Source: an uncultured Collinsella sp.
GTDB taxonomy: Bacteria; Actinomycetota; Coriobacteriia; Coriobacteriales; Coriobacteriaceae
Assembly (NCBI GenBank): GCA_900540985.1
Contig: UQIC01000028.1
Location: 1 to 27,731, forward strand
Reading direction: 5' to 3'
DNA length: 27,731 bases
Shown: one piece after another, positions 5,051 to 12,348 of the stretch
How positions within the stretch are numbered: position 1 is the stretch's first letter
How the letters are laid out: every line of letters begins with the position of its first letter
Made by a program: the position numbers and the translations under genes
Notes under the pieces: model-generated
Seen by the model: the letters and a program-made list of their open reading frames with translations, nothing else
Told to the model about the DNA's origin: nothing
Database searches by the model: none

Positions 5051-7492
5051 GTGGCAGAGTGTCCGACATACAAGCTCAGGTTTCTCGATCCCAAGAAGCG
5101 CTTTCCGGCGATGCCCGAGCAGCCTGCGGGGCGCTCATATGGCGTGGTCTGGAAACTCTTTGGCGAGGACCAGCATGAATCTTGTTATGTCGTCGAATTC
5201 GTTGGCAAAAGCCATGTGTCGCTTTTGGGCTACGTAAGCGTTTCGGGTGAGGTGTACAAGGTGGACCGCCCCGTTAGCGAGGCTCCGCTGCCCAACGATC
5301 CCGACATGGAGCTGGTCCTTGACGAGTCGGATTCCAGTATTGGTGAGATTATGGTAAGGGAAGCCAACGGTGCAATGCGTACGTGTGCGCAAACTGCCGG
5401 CTCTCCCGAAGGCCCCATGCGCGAGCAGTCCGACCACGAGACATGGAATTCGACCCGCGCCCTTCCTTACGGCGAGTTCATGGCCTCGATGTTCTTGCGC
5501 TACGTGATATTTGCCAACTCCGAAAGCGCTATTGCGAACACGGCGGGCGTCGACGGTCTCGATACGGACATGCAAAACGTTGTCGACAAGATCAAGCTCG
5601 TAAAGTTGCCCGAGCCGGTCGAGGTGTTTTTGGGCTTTAACACGGCACCGCTCCCCGATGCTATCGAGACGCTGCTTTACCGCGTTGACCATGCCGAGAA
5701 TCCAAGTGGCATTGAGCGCTATGCCGCCGCCCTTATGAGCGAAATTGACTTGCCCCGCCTGCGCACCATCGCCGCCAAGTCCGAGATGAGCCTGGCTCGC
5801 ATCGATCGCTCAAAGCTGTTCTATCTCAATTTTGATCGTAGTCTGCTAGACCAGGACGAGATTGACACGCTGCTCGCCATCGAGTGCCGTCTCAACCGCC
5901 TCTCCGGCATCCTTGAGCGCATCGGGGCTGGATTGGCCCCTGCGGCATCCTCGCCGAGCCTTGAGGGCTGCGCGCTCTTTGATGCGTGGCATATCGCCAA
6001 GACGACCAACGATGTTCCCCGACTGCTCGATACGGCCTCGAGCGATAACCCGTGGGGCAAACCGGGTACGGTGGCTTGCCAGCCGGGCGGCGAGTGGGAC
6101 GTGCGCACCCGTTTTGCGCGAATCGTTGAGGCGCTCAACGTGGTCACGCGGCTCGACTATACCTATCGAGTAAACGTTGCCGAGGGGATTATGCTCGTTC
6201 GGTTTGGGCAGTCTGTCGTTGATGCCATGCCGCAACGTGAATACGACGCTCAAGATGACGCCTGGCGCGAGCTGGACGAGGACACGCGCGCGATCTGGGC
6301 CGCGGAGCACGATGCACGTGTGGCACTCACGCTTGCGGCAGCGTGTTTTGCCGCGGGCACCCGCATCACGCGCTGCTATGTGCAGATTGCTGCTCCCGAC
6401 AGTGAGCAGGGCGAGCGCGTTGTCGCAACGTATTTCTTTGGGCGCGCGGCCTATCTGGCCGATTGCGTGCCTGTCGCCAAGGATCTTGAGAGCATGGACA
6501 TGGACGATATGCCGTGCAAGCGTGTGCTTGAGGCGTATGAGTCAGCCGCTCCGGAGACGATTGAGCCTGCGGAGGTTCATGCTCGTCCGCGTGATGACCA
6601 TCGCACACTGCCGCCGGCGCTGCGCGATCTGCTGCTTGCCGATACGGCTGACGAGTTGGAGGTCATGGAAGAGGACGACGACCCATACGTGGCCCGCGTT
6701 GTTGAATTGCGCGAGCAGGCAAAAGTCGACCGTACAGGTGCCTTTGAAGGCTTTTCCCGTCTTGTCGAGGAGTTGGAGGCTAAGTGCGCCGTCGCCGAGC
6801 TTTTGGCGACAGGTCCGGTTCAAACGCAGTTTTGCGATAACCAGCTGGTGCGCATGGTGCTACCGGTGTTGGAAGAAGACCGCTCTGTGCGAATCCTTCG
6901 TGCGCCCGATGCACTGTACTTTGCCCAGCACGAGATCTGCAGCTTTTACGCCGAGCAAGAGGACTTTGAACGAGCACTGCCCGAGGTGCGCCATCTTTAC
7001 GATCTGGCACGCTCGTCCATGCAATCGCACTTTGCGCTCATCAACGTGCTTGCGCGTCTGGAGCGCTTTGACGAGATTATCGAGGTGGCGCGCCACGGCC
7101 TACGTATTGCCAGCGATCGTTCTGCAATCGGCTACCTGTTCTATCGCTTGGCGTTTGCCTATTGGAATTGCGATCAGCTCGACCTAGCGCTGGCTTGTTA
7201 CCGTCTGGTGCCGCGCGGTGAGGAATCGGGCAGTAGTGCGCTGGAAGAAATGCAGGGCCTTATGAACGAGATGGGCGTCAGCGAGCCTCCGGCGTTCGAG
7301 GAAGCGGTCGAGACCATCCGCAAGGCTGGACTCGAGCTGCCGCCAGTGTCCGCCGTGACGAATCAGCTGGCAGATGCCGCTGTGCAACTGGTCGACAACG
7401 GGTTCTTTTTCCTGGCACGCGGTTGCATCTTCCAAATGTGGCGCACCATGGGCAACGACGAGCTCGGCTCCCTCAACCGCTCGCTGGGGTAG
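5051..7492 (+). CDS. Unknown 813-residue protein with C-terminal TPR-like repeats
   Basis: No family is recognised. The protein is soluble, acidic and lacks a signal peptide or membrane span. The N-terminal region (about residues 25-80) looks beta-rich and is followed by a linker. The middle part is helical. About residues 620-735 show TPR-like helix pairs with the typical small/aromatic spacing, for example ICSFYAEQEDFERALPEVRH, NVLARLERFDEIIEVARHGL and FYRLAFAYWNCDQLDLALAC. TPR arrays usually mediate protein-protein contacts, so a scaffold or regulatory role is possible. GTG 5051 has AGGGTG seven bases upstream. A later ATG at 5111 is the alternative start. It stands alone between two tRNA genes. 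Codon use matches its neighbours, so there is no sign of recent transfer. Confidence 0.85.
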   Translation: MAECPTYKLRFLDPKKRFPAMPEQPAGRSYGVVWKLFGEDQHESCYVVEFVGKSHVSLLGYVSVSGEVYKVDRPVSEAPLPNDPDMELVLDESDSSIGEIMVREANGAMRTCAQTAGSPEGPMREQSDHETWNSTRALPYGEFMASMFLRYVIFANSESAIANTAGVDGLDTDMQNVVDKIKLVKLPEPVEVFLGFNTAPLPDAIETLLYRVDHAENPSGIERYAAALMSEIDLPRLRTIAAKSEMSLARIDRSKLFYLNFDRSLLDQDEIDTLLAIECRLNRLSGILERIGAGLAPAASSPSLEGCALFDAWHIAKTTNDVPRLLDTASSDNPWGKPGTVACQPGGEWDVRTRFARIVEALNVVTRLDYTYRVNVAEGIMLVRFGQSVVDAMPQREYDAQDDAWRELDEDTRAIWAAEHDARVALTLAAACFAAGTRITRCYVQIAAPDSEQGERVVATYFFGRAAYLADCVPVAKDLESMDMDDMPCKRVLEAYESAAPETIEPAEVHARPRDDHRTLPPALRDLLLADTADELEVMEEDDDPYVARVVELREQAKVDRTGAFEGFSRLVEELEAKCAVAELLATGPVQTQFCDNQLVRMVLPVLEEDRSVRILRAPDALYFAQHEICSFYAEQEDFERALPEVRHLYDLARSSMQSHFALINVLARLERFDEIIEVARHGLRIASDRSAIGYLFYRLAFAYWNCDQLDLALACYRLVPRGEESGSSALEEMQGLMNEMGVSEPPAFEEAVETIRKAGLELPPVSAVTNQLADAAVQLVDNGFFFLARGCIFQMWRTMGNDELGSLNRSLG

Positions 7493-7501
7493 GCGAAGCT
7501 T

Positions 7502-7555
7502 CCAAGGAGGAAAGGATGCTAGGCAATTAGAAAATTTCCTCTTGCCCATCCTTGG
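7502..7555 (+). other. Hairpin leader with a four-codon mini-ORF
   Basis: A strong ribosome site AAGGAGG (7504-7510) precedes ATG CTA GGC AAT TAG (7516-7530), which encodes only MLGN. The same stretch can fold: GAGGAAA (7507-7513) pairs with TTTCCTC (7535-7541). Alternatively AAGGATG (7512-7518) pairs with CATCCTT (7547-7553). It may be the 3' end structure of the large gene or chance. Confidence 0.35.
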
Positions 7556-7570
7556 CTGTTTGGTTACTAT
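7542..7570 (+). promoter_or_regulatory. tRNA-Ser promoter
   Basis: TTGCCC (7542-7547) and TACTAT (7565-7570) are separated by 17 bp and end 15 bases before the mature tRNA 5' end. Confidence 0.7.
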
Positions 7571-7584
7571 AGAACGGCTGTTAC

Positions 7585-7675
7585 GGAGAGCTGACCGAGA
7601 GGCCGAAGGTGCTCGCCTGCTAAGCGAGTATGCCCCAAAAGGGCATCTGGGGTTCGAATCCCCAGCTCTCCGCCA
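7585..7675 (+). tRNA. tRNA-Ser(GCT)
   Basis: This is a class II tRNA of 91 nt including encoded CCA. The acceptor is GGAGAGC/GCTCTCC, the anticodon stem is CTCGC/GCGAG with loop CTGCTAA (anticodon GCT at 7619-7621, reading AGC/AGU), and the long variable arm contains TGCCCC-AAAA-GGGCA. The T arm is CTGGGGTTCGAATCCCCAG. G at the discriminator position fits serine tRNAs. Confidence 0.98.
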
Positions 7676-7689
7676 GTACGAATTTGAAG

Positions 7690-7715
7690 AAGGGTCCCAT
7701 TTGGGGCCCTTTTTT
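7690..7715 (+). terminator. tRNA-Ser terminator
   Basis: AAGGGTCCC (7690-7698) pairs with GGGGCCCTT (7703-7711) around the loop ATTT and runs into T residues to 7715. Confidence 0.88.
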
Positions 7716-7718
7716 GTG

Positions 7719-7747
7719 CGGAGAAAGGAGGCTGGGGATTCGAACCC
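7719..7747 (-). repeat. Inverted partial copy of the tRNA-Ser 3' end
   Basis: GCTGGGGATTCGAACCC (7731-7747) is a perfect 17-nt reverse complement of the tRNA-Ser T arm (7650-7666). Read on the minus strand it continues to CTCCG, resembling the tRNA 3' acceptor end but with a short insertion. It falls in the 3' flank of the carboxypeptidase gene, which is transcribed towards it. Confidence 0.6.
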
Positions 7748-7806
7748 TCAAAAAATGAGGCGCCCCGTTGGACACCTCCTTTCAGCGAGTGTATTGTTCT
7801 TCGACC

Positions 7807-9147
7807 TTACACCTCGGGTGCCTTGGCTACGGTCTCGCTCTCGGCTGTGAGCGGGCGGTTGTCGATGCGGCGGCCCAAGCGATCGAGCTTCACGAGTATC
7901 CATTCAATGGGATTCGGCCCTGCGCCTTCCTCGTCGGCAACCAGGTCCATAACGGCGATTTTGGTGCCGTCCTGCTTGAGCGTAACGCTGCCCACCTTGT
8001 CGCCCACATGCACCGTGCCCGAAAGATCGTCGTAGCTAACCTTTTCGGTCACCTCGCCGGCAAGGGAAAACACGGTCGCTTGCGCCGTAGGATCGGCGAG
8101 CGTGGCGTCGATCGTCTTATCCGTCCAGTCGGTTTGACTAATGCGCGCCATAAGCGGGTTGCCGTTGGCGGTCTTTTCCTGCGTGTTGGCGATCGCGACC
8201 GTCACCTTGTGACCGTAGTACCAATTGGCAAGGGTTGCGGTATCGGTAAAGCGCTGGTCGGTGGTAGTGGAGTTCAAAACGACGGTGTAGATCTCGTCGC
8301 CATCGCGGTTGTAGGCACTCGTAAAGCAATAGCCTGCATCGTCGGTGGTGCCGGTCTTGCCACCGATGTTGCCATCTTGGCCCAGCAAATAGTTATGCGT
8401 GTCCATGGAATGCGAATGGTCGGTGCCGTCGGCGCCCGTGACCTCGATCCAGGAATCCTCGCTCGCTACGACCTCGCGGATCGTGTCGTTTTTCATGGCC
8501 TCCTGCATCATCAGCGCTACGTCGTGTGCGGTTGAGTGCATATCGCCAGCCCACTCATCAAAGTCCAGACCATGCGGGTTTTCAAAAAGCGTACCGGTGC
8601 AGCCGAGCTTCTTAGCGCGCTCGTTCATGGCCTTCACAAAGGTGGCCTCGGCGTCTTTGGTCTTAGGGTCGATCTTCTTGCCCACATATTCGGCGAGCAC
8701 GATGGCGGCGTCGTTGCCCGAGGGAATCATCAGGCCGCGCAGCGCCTGCTCCACGGTAAGCTCGTCGCCTTCGAGCAAGCCGGCGGTCGAATTACCCACG
8801 GTGGCTGCGGCGTTGCTCACCGTGGCCTTCTCGTCCATCTTGCAATTCTCGACGGTTAGGATTGCGGTCATGACCTTGGTGATCGAGGCAATCTTGACCT
8901 GCTCATCGGCGTCGCGGGCATAGTAGACGGTGCCGTCTTTGCCCATGACGAGGGCATTGGTCGCATCGATATCGGGCAGGTTTTCGGCCGTGATACCGCG
9001 CAAATCGGCGGTTTTGCCGCAAACATTGTCGGTCGTGAGCACTTGGGCGCCGGCGACGGTGGGCACGCCAGCGGCAAGGGCGATAGCGCAGACAAAGCCG
9101 GCGGCAAGCTGGGCTGAGCGCTTTGCAAAAGAGGTGAGGGACTTCAC
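7807..9147 (-). CDS. dacA: D-alanyl-D-alanine carboxypeptidase (peptidase S11, PBP5-like)
   Basis: This secreted serine DD-carboxypeptidase removes the terminal D-Ala from peptidoglycan pentapeptides and so limits cross-linking. From GTG 9147 it is 446 residues. A clean signal peptide follows (KSLTSFAKRSAQ, then a hydrophobic core ending VAGA-Q). The catalytic motifs are in order: SITK (Ser88/Lys91), SGN (143-145) and KTG (264-266, in NIGGKTGTTDDAGY). A beta-rich C-terminal domain ends in an amphipathic stretch (IEWILVKLDRLGRR) that could bind the membrane. The frame stays open upstream to 9258, but that part would bury the signal peptide and lies before the likely -10, so GTG 9147 is preferred. 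Its ribosome site is weak. It is divergent from the VanR-like regulator. Confidence 0.93.
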   Translation of the reverse strand: MKSLTSFAKRSAQLAAGFVCAIALAAGVPTVAGAQVLTTDNVCGKTADLRGITAENLPDIDATNALVMGKDGTVYYARDADEQVKIASITKVMTAILTVENCKMDEKATVSNAAATVGNSTAGLLEGDELTVEQALRGLMIPSGNDAAIVLAEYVGKKIDPKTKDAEATFVKAMNERAKKLGCTGTLFENPHGLDFDEWAGDMHSTAHDVALMMQEAMKNDTIREVVASEDSWIEVTGADGTDHSHSMDTHNYLLGQDGNIGGKTGTTDDAGYCFTSAYNRDGDEIYTVVLNSTTTDQRFTDTATLANWYYGHKVTVAIANTQEKTANGNPLMARISQTDWTDKTIDATLADPTAQATVFSLAGEVTEKVSYDDLSGTVHVGDKVGSVTLKQDGTKIAVMDLVADEEGAGPNPIEWILVKLDRLGRRIDNRPLTAESETVAKAPEV

Positions 9148-9186
9148 GGATTTCGCTTTCGACGGGATGGTCTCTTCTGGAACTAG

Positions 9187-9215
9187 AGTATATCGTTTGC
9201 CGGCGTCGGCGATCA
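9187..9215 (-). promoter_or_regulatory. Likely promoter of the carboxypeptidase gene
   Basis: On the minus strand TATACT (9192-9187) lies 40 bases before the GTG 9147 start. The -35 region at 17 bp (TGATCG, 9215-9210) is a poor match, which would suit a gene that needs an activator. Confidence 0.5.
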
Positions 9216-9263
9216 TCGCGTGCGTGCGTGGCCCACATCCGCGCCCAAACGGGCACAAGGGTG

Positions 9264-9280
9264 CTTAAGGCCGACTTAAT
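9264..9280. promoter_or_regulatory. 11-bp-phased direct repeat, candidate response-regulator site
   Basis: CTTAA occurs at 9264-9268 and again at 9275-9279, exactly 11 bp apart, between the divergent carboxypeptidase and regulator genes. Tandem half-sites on one helical turn are the usual target of OmpR/PhoB-family dimers. A -10-like CATAAT (9319-9324) lies about 40 bp downstream, before the regulator gene. Confidence 0.45.
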
Positions 9281-9344
9281 CACCCACGCTTGTTGTGTGT
9301 GACGGGCGCCCCCTCGGGCATAATGGAGCGCGAGAGGAGCACGC

Positions 9345-10040
9345 ATGAACGAGCGCATTTTGGTAGTTGATGACGAGAAGGCCATCGCCGACTTGGTTGG
9401 TATCTACCTTACAAAAGAGGGCTTTGATGTCCAGATTGCCTATAGCGGGGCCGATGCCGCCAAGGCAATCTTGGAGCAGGAGTTCGATCTGGCGCTGCTG
9501 GATGTCATGCTGCCCGATATCGATGGGTTTGAGCTGCTGCGTACAATCCGTTCCAGCCATACCTATCCCGTGATCATGCTGACGGCGCGCGATGCCCAGC
9601 AAGACAAGATCGAGGGCCTTTCGCTTGGCGCGGACGATTACGTGGTTAAGCCGTTCCGTCCGCTGGAGCTCATCGCGCGCGTGCACGCTCAGCTTCGCCG
9701 CTACACCAGCTACGGTAGCCGTGCACAGGCGGCCGAGTCGCCGACCATTCAGCTCGACGGCCTGGAGATCAACCGCGATGCTCGTTCCGTAACGGTGGAC
9801 GGTTCACCGGTACGCCTCACACCCACCGAGTATTCCATCTTGCTGTATCTGGTCGAGCATCGCGGCAGCGTGGTGGCCGTGGAGGACCTGTTCCGCGCGG
9901 TATGGAACGAGGATTTTATGCCCGGCTCCAACAATACGGTGATGGTGCACATTCGCCACTTGCGCGAAAAGATTGGCGACGACGCACAAAAGCCGCGCTT
10001 TATCAAAAACGTCTGGGGCGTCGGCTACATAATCGAATAA
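9345..10040 (+). CDS. OmpR/PhoB-family response regulator, VanR-like
   Basis: The 231-residue regulator has an N-terminal receiver domain with the acidic pair Asp9-Asp10, phosphoacceptor Asp53 (LALLDVMLPDIDGF), Thr80 and Lys102. A C-terminal winged-helix DNA-binding domain follows (LTPTEYSILLYLVEHRGSVV; ends VWGVGYIIE). Overall character and the partner kinase resemble VanR of glycopeptide-resistance systems. Whether it senses glycopeptides is unknown, as no vanHAX genes are present here. ATG 9345 has GAGGAG upstream (9333-9338). The kinase gene follows after 26 bases. Facing the carboxypeptidase gene across a region with a candidate binding site suggests it controls that gene and itself. Confidence 0.93.
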   Translation: MNERILVVDDEKAIADLVGIYLTKEGFDVQIAYSGADAAKAILEQEFDLALLDVMLPDIDGFELLRTIRSSHTYPVIMLTARDAQQDKIEGLSLGADDYVVKPFRPLELIARVHAQLRRYTSYGSRAQAAESPTIQLDGLEINRDARSVTVDGSPVRLTPTEYSILLYLVEHRGSVVAVEDLFRAVWNEDFMPGSNNTVMVHIRHLREKIGDDAQKPRFIKNVWGVGYIIE

Positions 10041-10066
10041 CGCTTTTCGCTTGTGAGGATCTTGAT

Positions 10067-11305
10067 ATGACAAAAGACGATAGACAAGCGTTCGAGGTGC
10101 CTGATCGACTCTTTGAATACGTGAGGTCGGTCGTCGACAATCGCGCGCTTGCAACGGTGCTGCTCTTTTTGCTGAGCCTGCTGCTGATTGGCATCGACAA
10201 CATCGTCGGAATCTTGGCGGTGCTGCTTGTCGGCTTTTTGCTGATCGATCGATTTGAGATCGTGCGCCGCTGCATGGTGATTGGCGGCGCCGCGTGGGCC
10301 ATGACGTTGGCGATTGGCGCCATGGCGCTCGGCGGCATCGAAGGGCCGGTGCTGTTCGATGCCGGCTTTGTATTCAACATGCTTGGCTTTGTGCTGGCGC
10401 TTGCCGCGTGCGTGCTGTTCTTGTGCGGCCGCGCCCTGTACTACCAGGGCTACGAACAGGGCGAGCAGCATGCCGATTGTGTGCTGGCCGCTCGTATTCA
10501 AGATCGCCTGATCGATCACCCCGACACCTGGGACAACATCGACGGCGACTTCTTGGAGGTCGAGGGCGCCCTTAACCGCGTGCGTGACCGTGAGCGCAAG
10601 GTGCAGCAAGCTCTGCGTGACGAGTCGCATCGCAAGGACGATCTGGTCACGTACTTGGCACATGACCTACGCACCCCGCTTGCCAGTGTGGTGGGCTATC
10701 TTTCGCTGCTGCAAGAGGCTCCTGGGCTGCCGGTTGAGCAACGTGCACGCTTTACAGGCGTGGCACTCGACAAGGCCCACCGGCTCGACGCGCTCATCGA
10801 GGAGTTCTTCGACATCACGCGTTTCGATTTCCACGATATCGTGCTTACCCGCGCCTACGTCGATTTGGGGCTATTGCTGGCGCAGGTGGCCGACGAGTTC
10901 TATCCCATTCTCAACGAACAGCATAAGGAGGCACAGATTGATGTACACGAGGATCTGACGGTACTTGTGGATGGCGACAAGATGGCCCGCGTGTTTAACA
11001 ACATCATGAAAAATGCCGCCGCCTATAGTTATGAAGGCTCGACCATTACGGTCGAGGCCCGACGCCAAGATGACGGCGGCGTGCGCGTGCGCTTTATTAA
11101 CCACGGTGACCCGATTCCTGCGGCTAAGCTCAAGGTGATCTTTGAGAAGTTCTATCGCCTGGATGCGGCGCGCGCGACCAATCGCGGCGGCGCCGGGCTT
11201 GGCCTTGCCATTGCCAAGGAGATCGTTGCGGCGCACGGTGGCACGATCGCGTGCGAATCGACGCCCGAGTACACGATATTTACCATCGAGTTGCCGGCGG
11301 CATAG
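10067..11305 (+). CDS. Sensor histidine kinase, VanS-like
   Basis: The 412-residue kinase has four hydrophobic segments in the first 122 residues (about 28-42, 46-60, 70-88, 101-121) and no large extracellular domain, so it probably senses within the membrane. A short linker leads to the phosphorylation site His199 in LVTYLAHDLRTPLASVVGYL, then ALDKAHRLDALIEEFFDITR. This stretch is very like VanS. The ATP-binding domain shows the N box (NNIMKNAAAYS) and G2 box (GGAGLGLAIAKE). The usual DxG of the G1 box reads NHGDPIP, as in VanS-type kinases. ATG 10067 follows GAGGAT. Longer open sequence upstream overlaps the regulator and is not used. Confidence 0.93.
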   Translation: MTKDDRQAFEVPDRLFEYVRSVVDNRALATVLLFLLSLLLIGIDNIVGILAVLLVGFLLIDRFEIVRRCMVIGGAAWAMTLAIGAMALGGIEGPVLFDAGFVFNMLGFVLALAACVLFLCGRALYYQGYEQGEQHADCVLAARIQDRLIDHPDTWDNIDGDFLEVEGALNRVRDRERKVQQALRDESHRKDDLVTYLAHDLRTPLASVVGYLSLLQEAPGLPVEQRARFTGVALDKAHRLDALIEEFFDITRFDFHDIVLTRAYVDLGLLLAQVADEFYPILNEQHKEAQIDVHEDLTVLVDGDKMARVFNNIMKNAAAYSYEGSTITVEARRQDDGGVRVRFINHGDPIPAAKLKVIFEKFYRLDAARATNRGGAGLGLAIAKEIVAAHGGTIACESTPEYTIFTIELPAA

Positions 11306-11408
11306 CCAAGGTGCCCTTACAAACACCTGACAATGCGCTCACGTGCGTATGAGCCGCGATTTCTACTATCGATACTGCTGAAGTGATATCGATGTGGAGG
11401 TATGCGGT

Positions 11409-12284
11409 ATGACGGCTGCTGCGGCCATGGAGCCCACGGAGCTAGAGGAACTCATGGAGGCGCAGGCCCAGGCCGCGCACGAGCGCGAAGTCGGGGATGC
11501 GACTCGCCCCACGGCGGAGGACCTGGCGGCCTCGCCGATGCGCATCGATGTCGAGGGCCTTGACCTGTTCTATGGCGATCACCATGCACTCAAGGACGTG
11601 TCCATAAAGATCCGCGACAAGCAGATCACCTCGTTTATCGGTCCCTCGGGCTGCGGCAAGTCGACGCTCCTGCGCTGCTTTAACCGCATGAACGACGGCA
11701 TCAAGGATTGTCGCATCGAGGGCAAGATCGTACTCGACGGTCAGGATATCCTGGGCGCTTACGACATCTGCCGCCTGCGCCAGCGAGTGGGTATGGTGTT
11801 TCAGCGCCCCAATCCGTTTCCCATGAGCATCTACGACAACGTCGCGTATGGCCCTCGCGGTATGGGCGTGCGCGACCGCGCCGTGCTCGACGAGTTGGTC
11901 GAGGACTCCCTGCGCCGCGCTGCCCTGTGGGACGAGGTCAAGGACAAGCTCAAGGAGTCGGGACTGGGCCTTTCGGGCGGGCAGCAGCAGCGTCTGTGCA
12001 TCGCCCGCGCGCTTGCCGTGCAGCCCGACATTCTGCTGATGGACGAGCCCACGAGCGCCCTCGATCCCGTGTCGACGCTGGTGGTGGAACAGCTGGCCTG
12101 CGAGCTCAAGGAGACCTGCACGCTGGTGGTCGTTACGCACAACATGCAGCAGGCTGCGCGTATTTCCGACTCGGTTGCTTTCTTCTTACTGGGCGAGCTG
12201 GTGGAGCATGCGCCCACTGCTCAGCTCTTTAAAAATCCGACCGACCCGCGCACGGCGGATTATTTGACGGGACGTTTTGGCTGA
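11409..12284 (+). CDS. pstB: Phosphate ABC transporter ATP-binding protein PstB
   Basis: PstB is the cytoplasmic ATPase of the high-affinity phosphate importer PstSCAB. The 291-residue protein shows Walker A GPSGCGKST (78-86), Q-loop Gln132 in VFQRPNPFPMS, signature LSGGQQQR (188-195), Walker B ILLMDEPTSALDP (208-220) and switch His244 (VTHNMQQA). VFQRPNPFPMSIYDNVAYGPR is diagnostic of PstB. It has an acidic N-terminal extension of about 43 residues before the normal start point (MRIDVEG). ATG 11409 has TGGAGG at 11395-11400, and no ribosome site precedes the later Met, so the extension is probably translated. pstS, pstC, pstA and phoU are not in this window. The PhoB/PhoR-like pair follows at once. 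Confidence 0.93.
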   Translation: MTAAAAMEPTELEELMEAQAQAAHEREVGDATRPTAEDLAASPMRIDVEGLDLFYGDHHALKDVSIKIRDKQITSFIGPSGCGKSTLLRCFNRMNDGIKDCRIEGKIVLDGQDILGAYDICRLRQRVGMVFQRPNPFPMSIYDNVAYGPRGMGVRDRAVLDELVEDSLRRAALWDEVKDKLKESGLGLSGGQQQRLCIARALAVQPDILLMDEPTSALDPVSTLVVEQLACELKETCTLVVVTHNMQQAARISDSVAFFLLGELVEHAPTAQLFKNPTDPRTADYLTGRFG

Positions 12285-12294
12285 TACCATCTAG

Positions 12295-12318
12295 TAAAGG
12301 TACCTTTAGGGTTAAGAT
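12295..12318 (+). promoter_or_regulatory. 14-bp palindrome overlapping a -10, candidate operator
   Basis: TAAAGGTACCTTTA (12295-12308) is a perfect palindrome just after pstB. TAAGAT (12313-12318) downstream could be a -10 for the next gene. Position over the -35/-10 spacer suits repression or autoregulation. Confidence 0.45.
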
Positions 12319-12348
12319 GCGGTCACACCGGCCGCAAAGGGGTTCAAC

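Noticed and set aside
9345..11305. A vancomycin-resistance cluster
   Set aside because: Only the regulator pair and a PBP5-type carboxypeptidase are present; vanH, vanA/B and vanX are not in the window.
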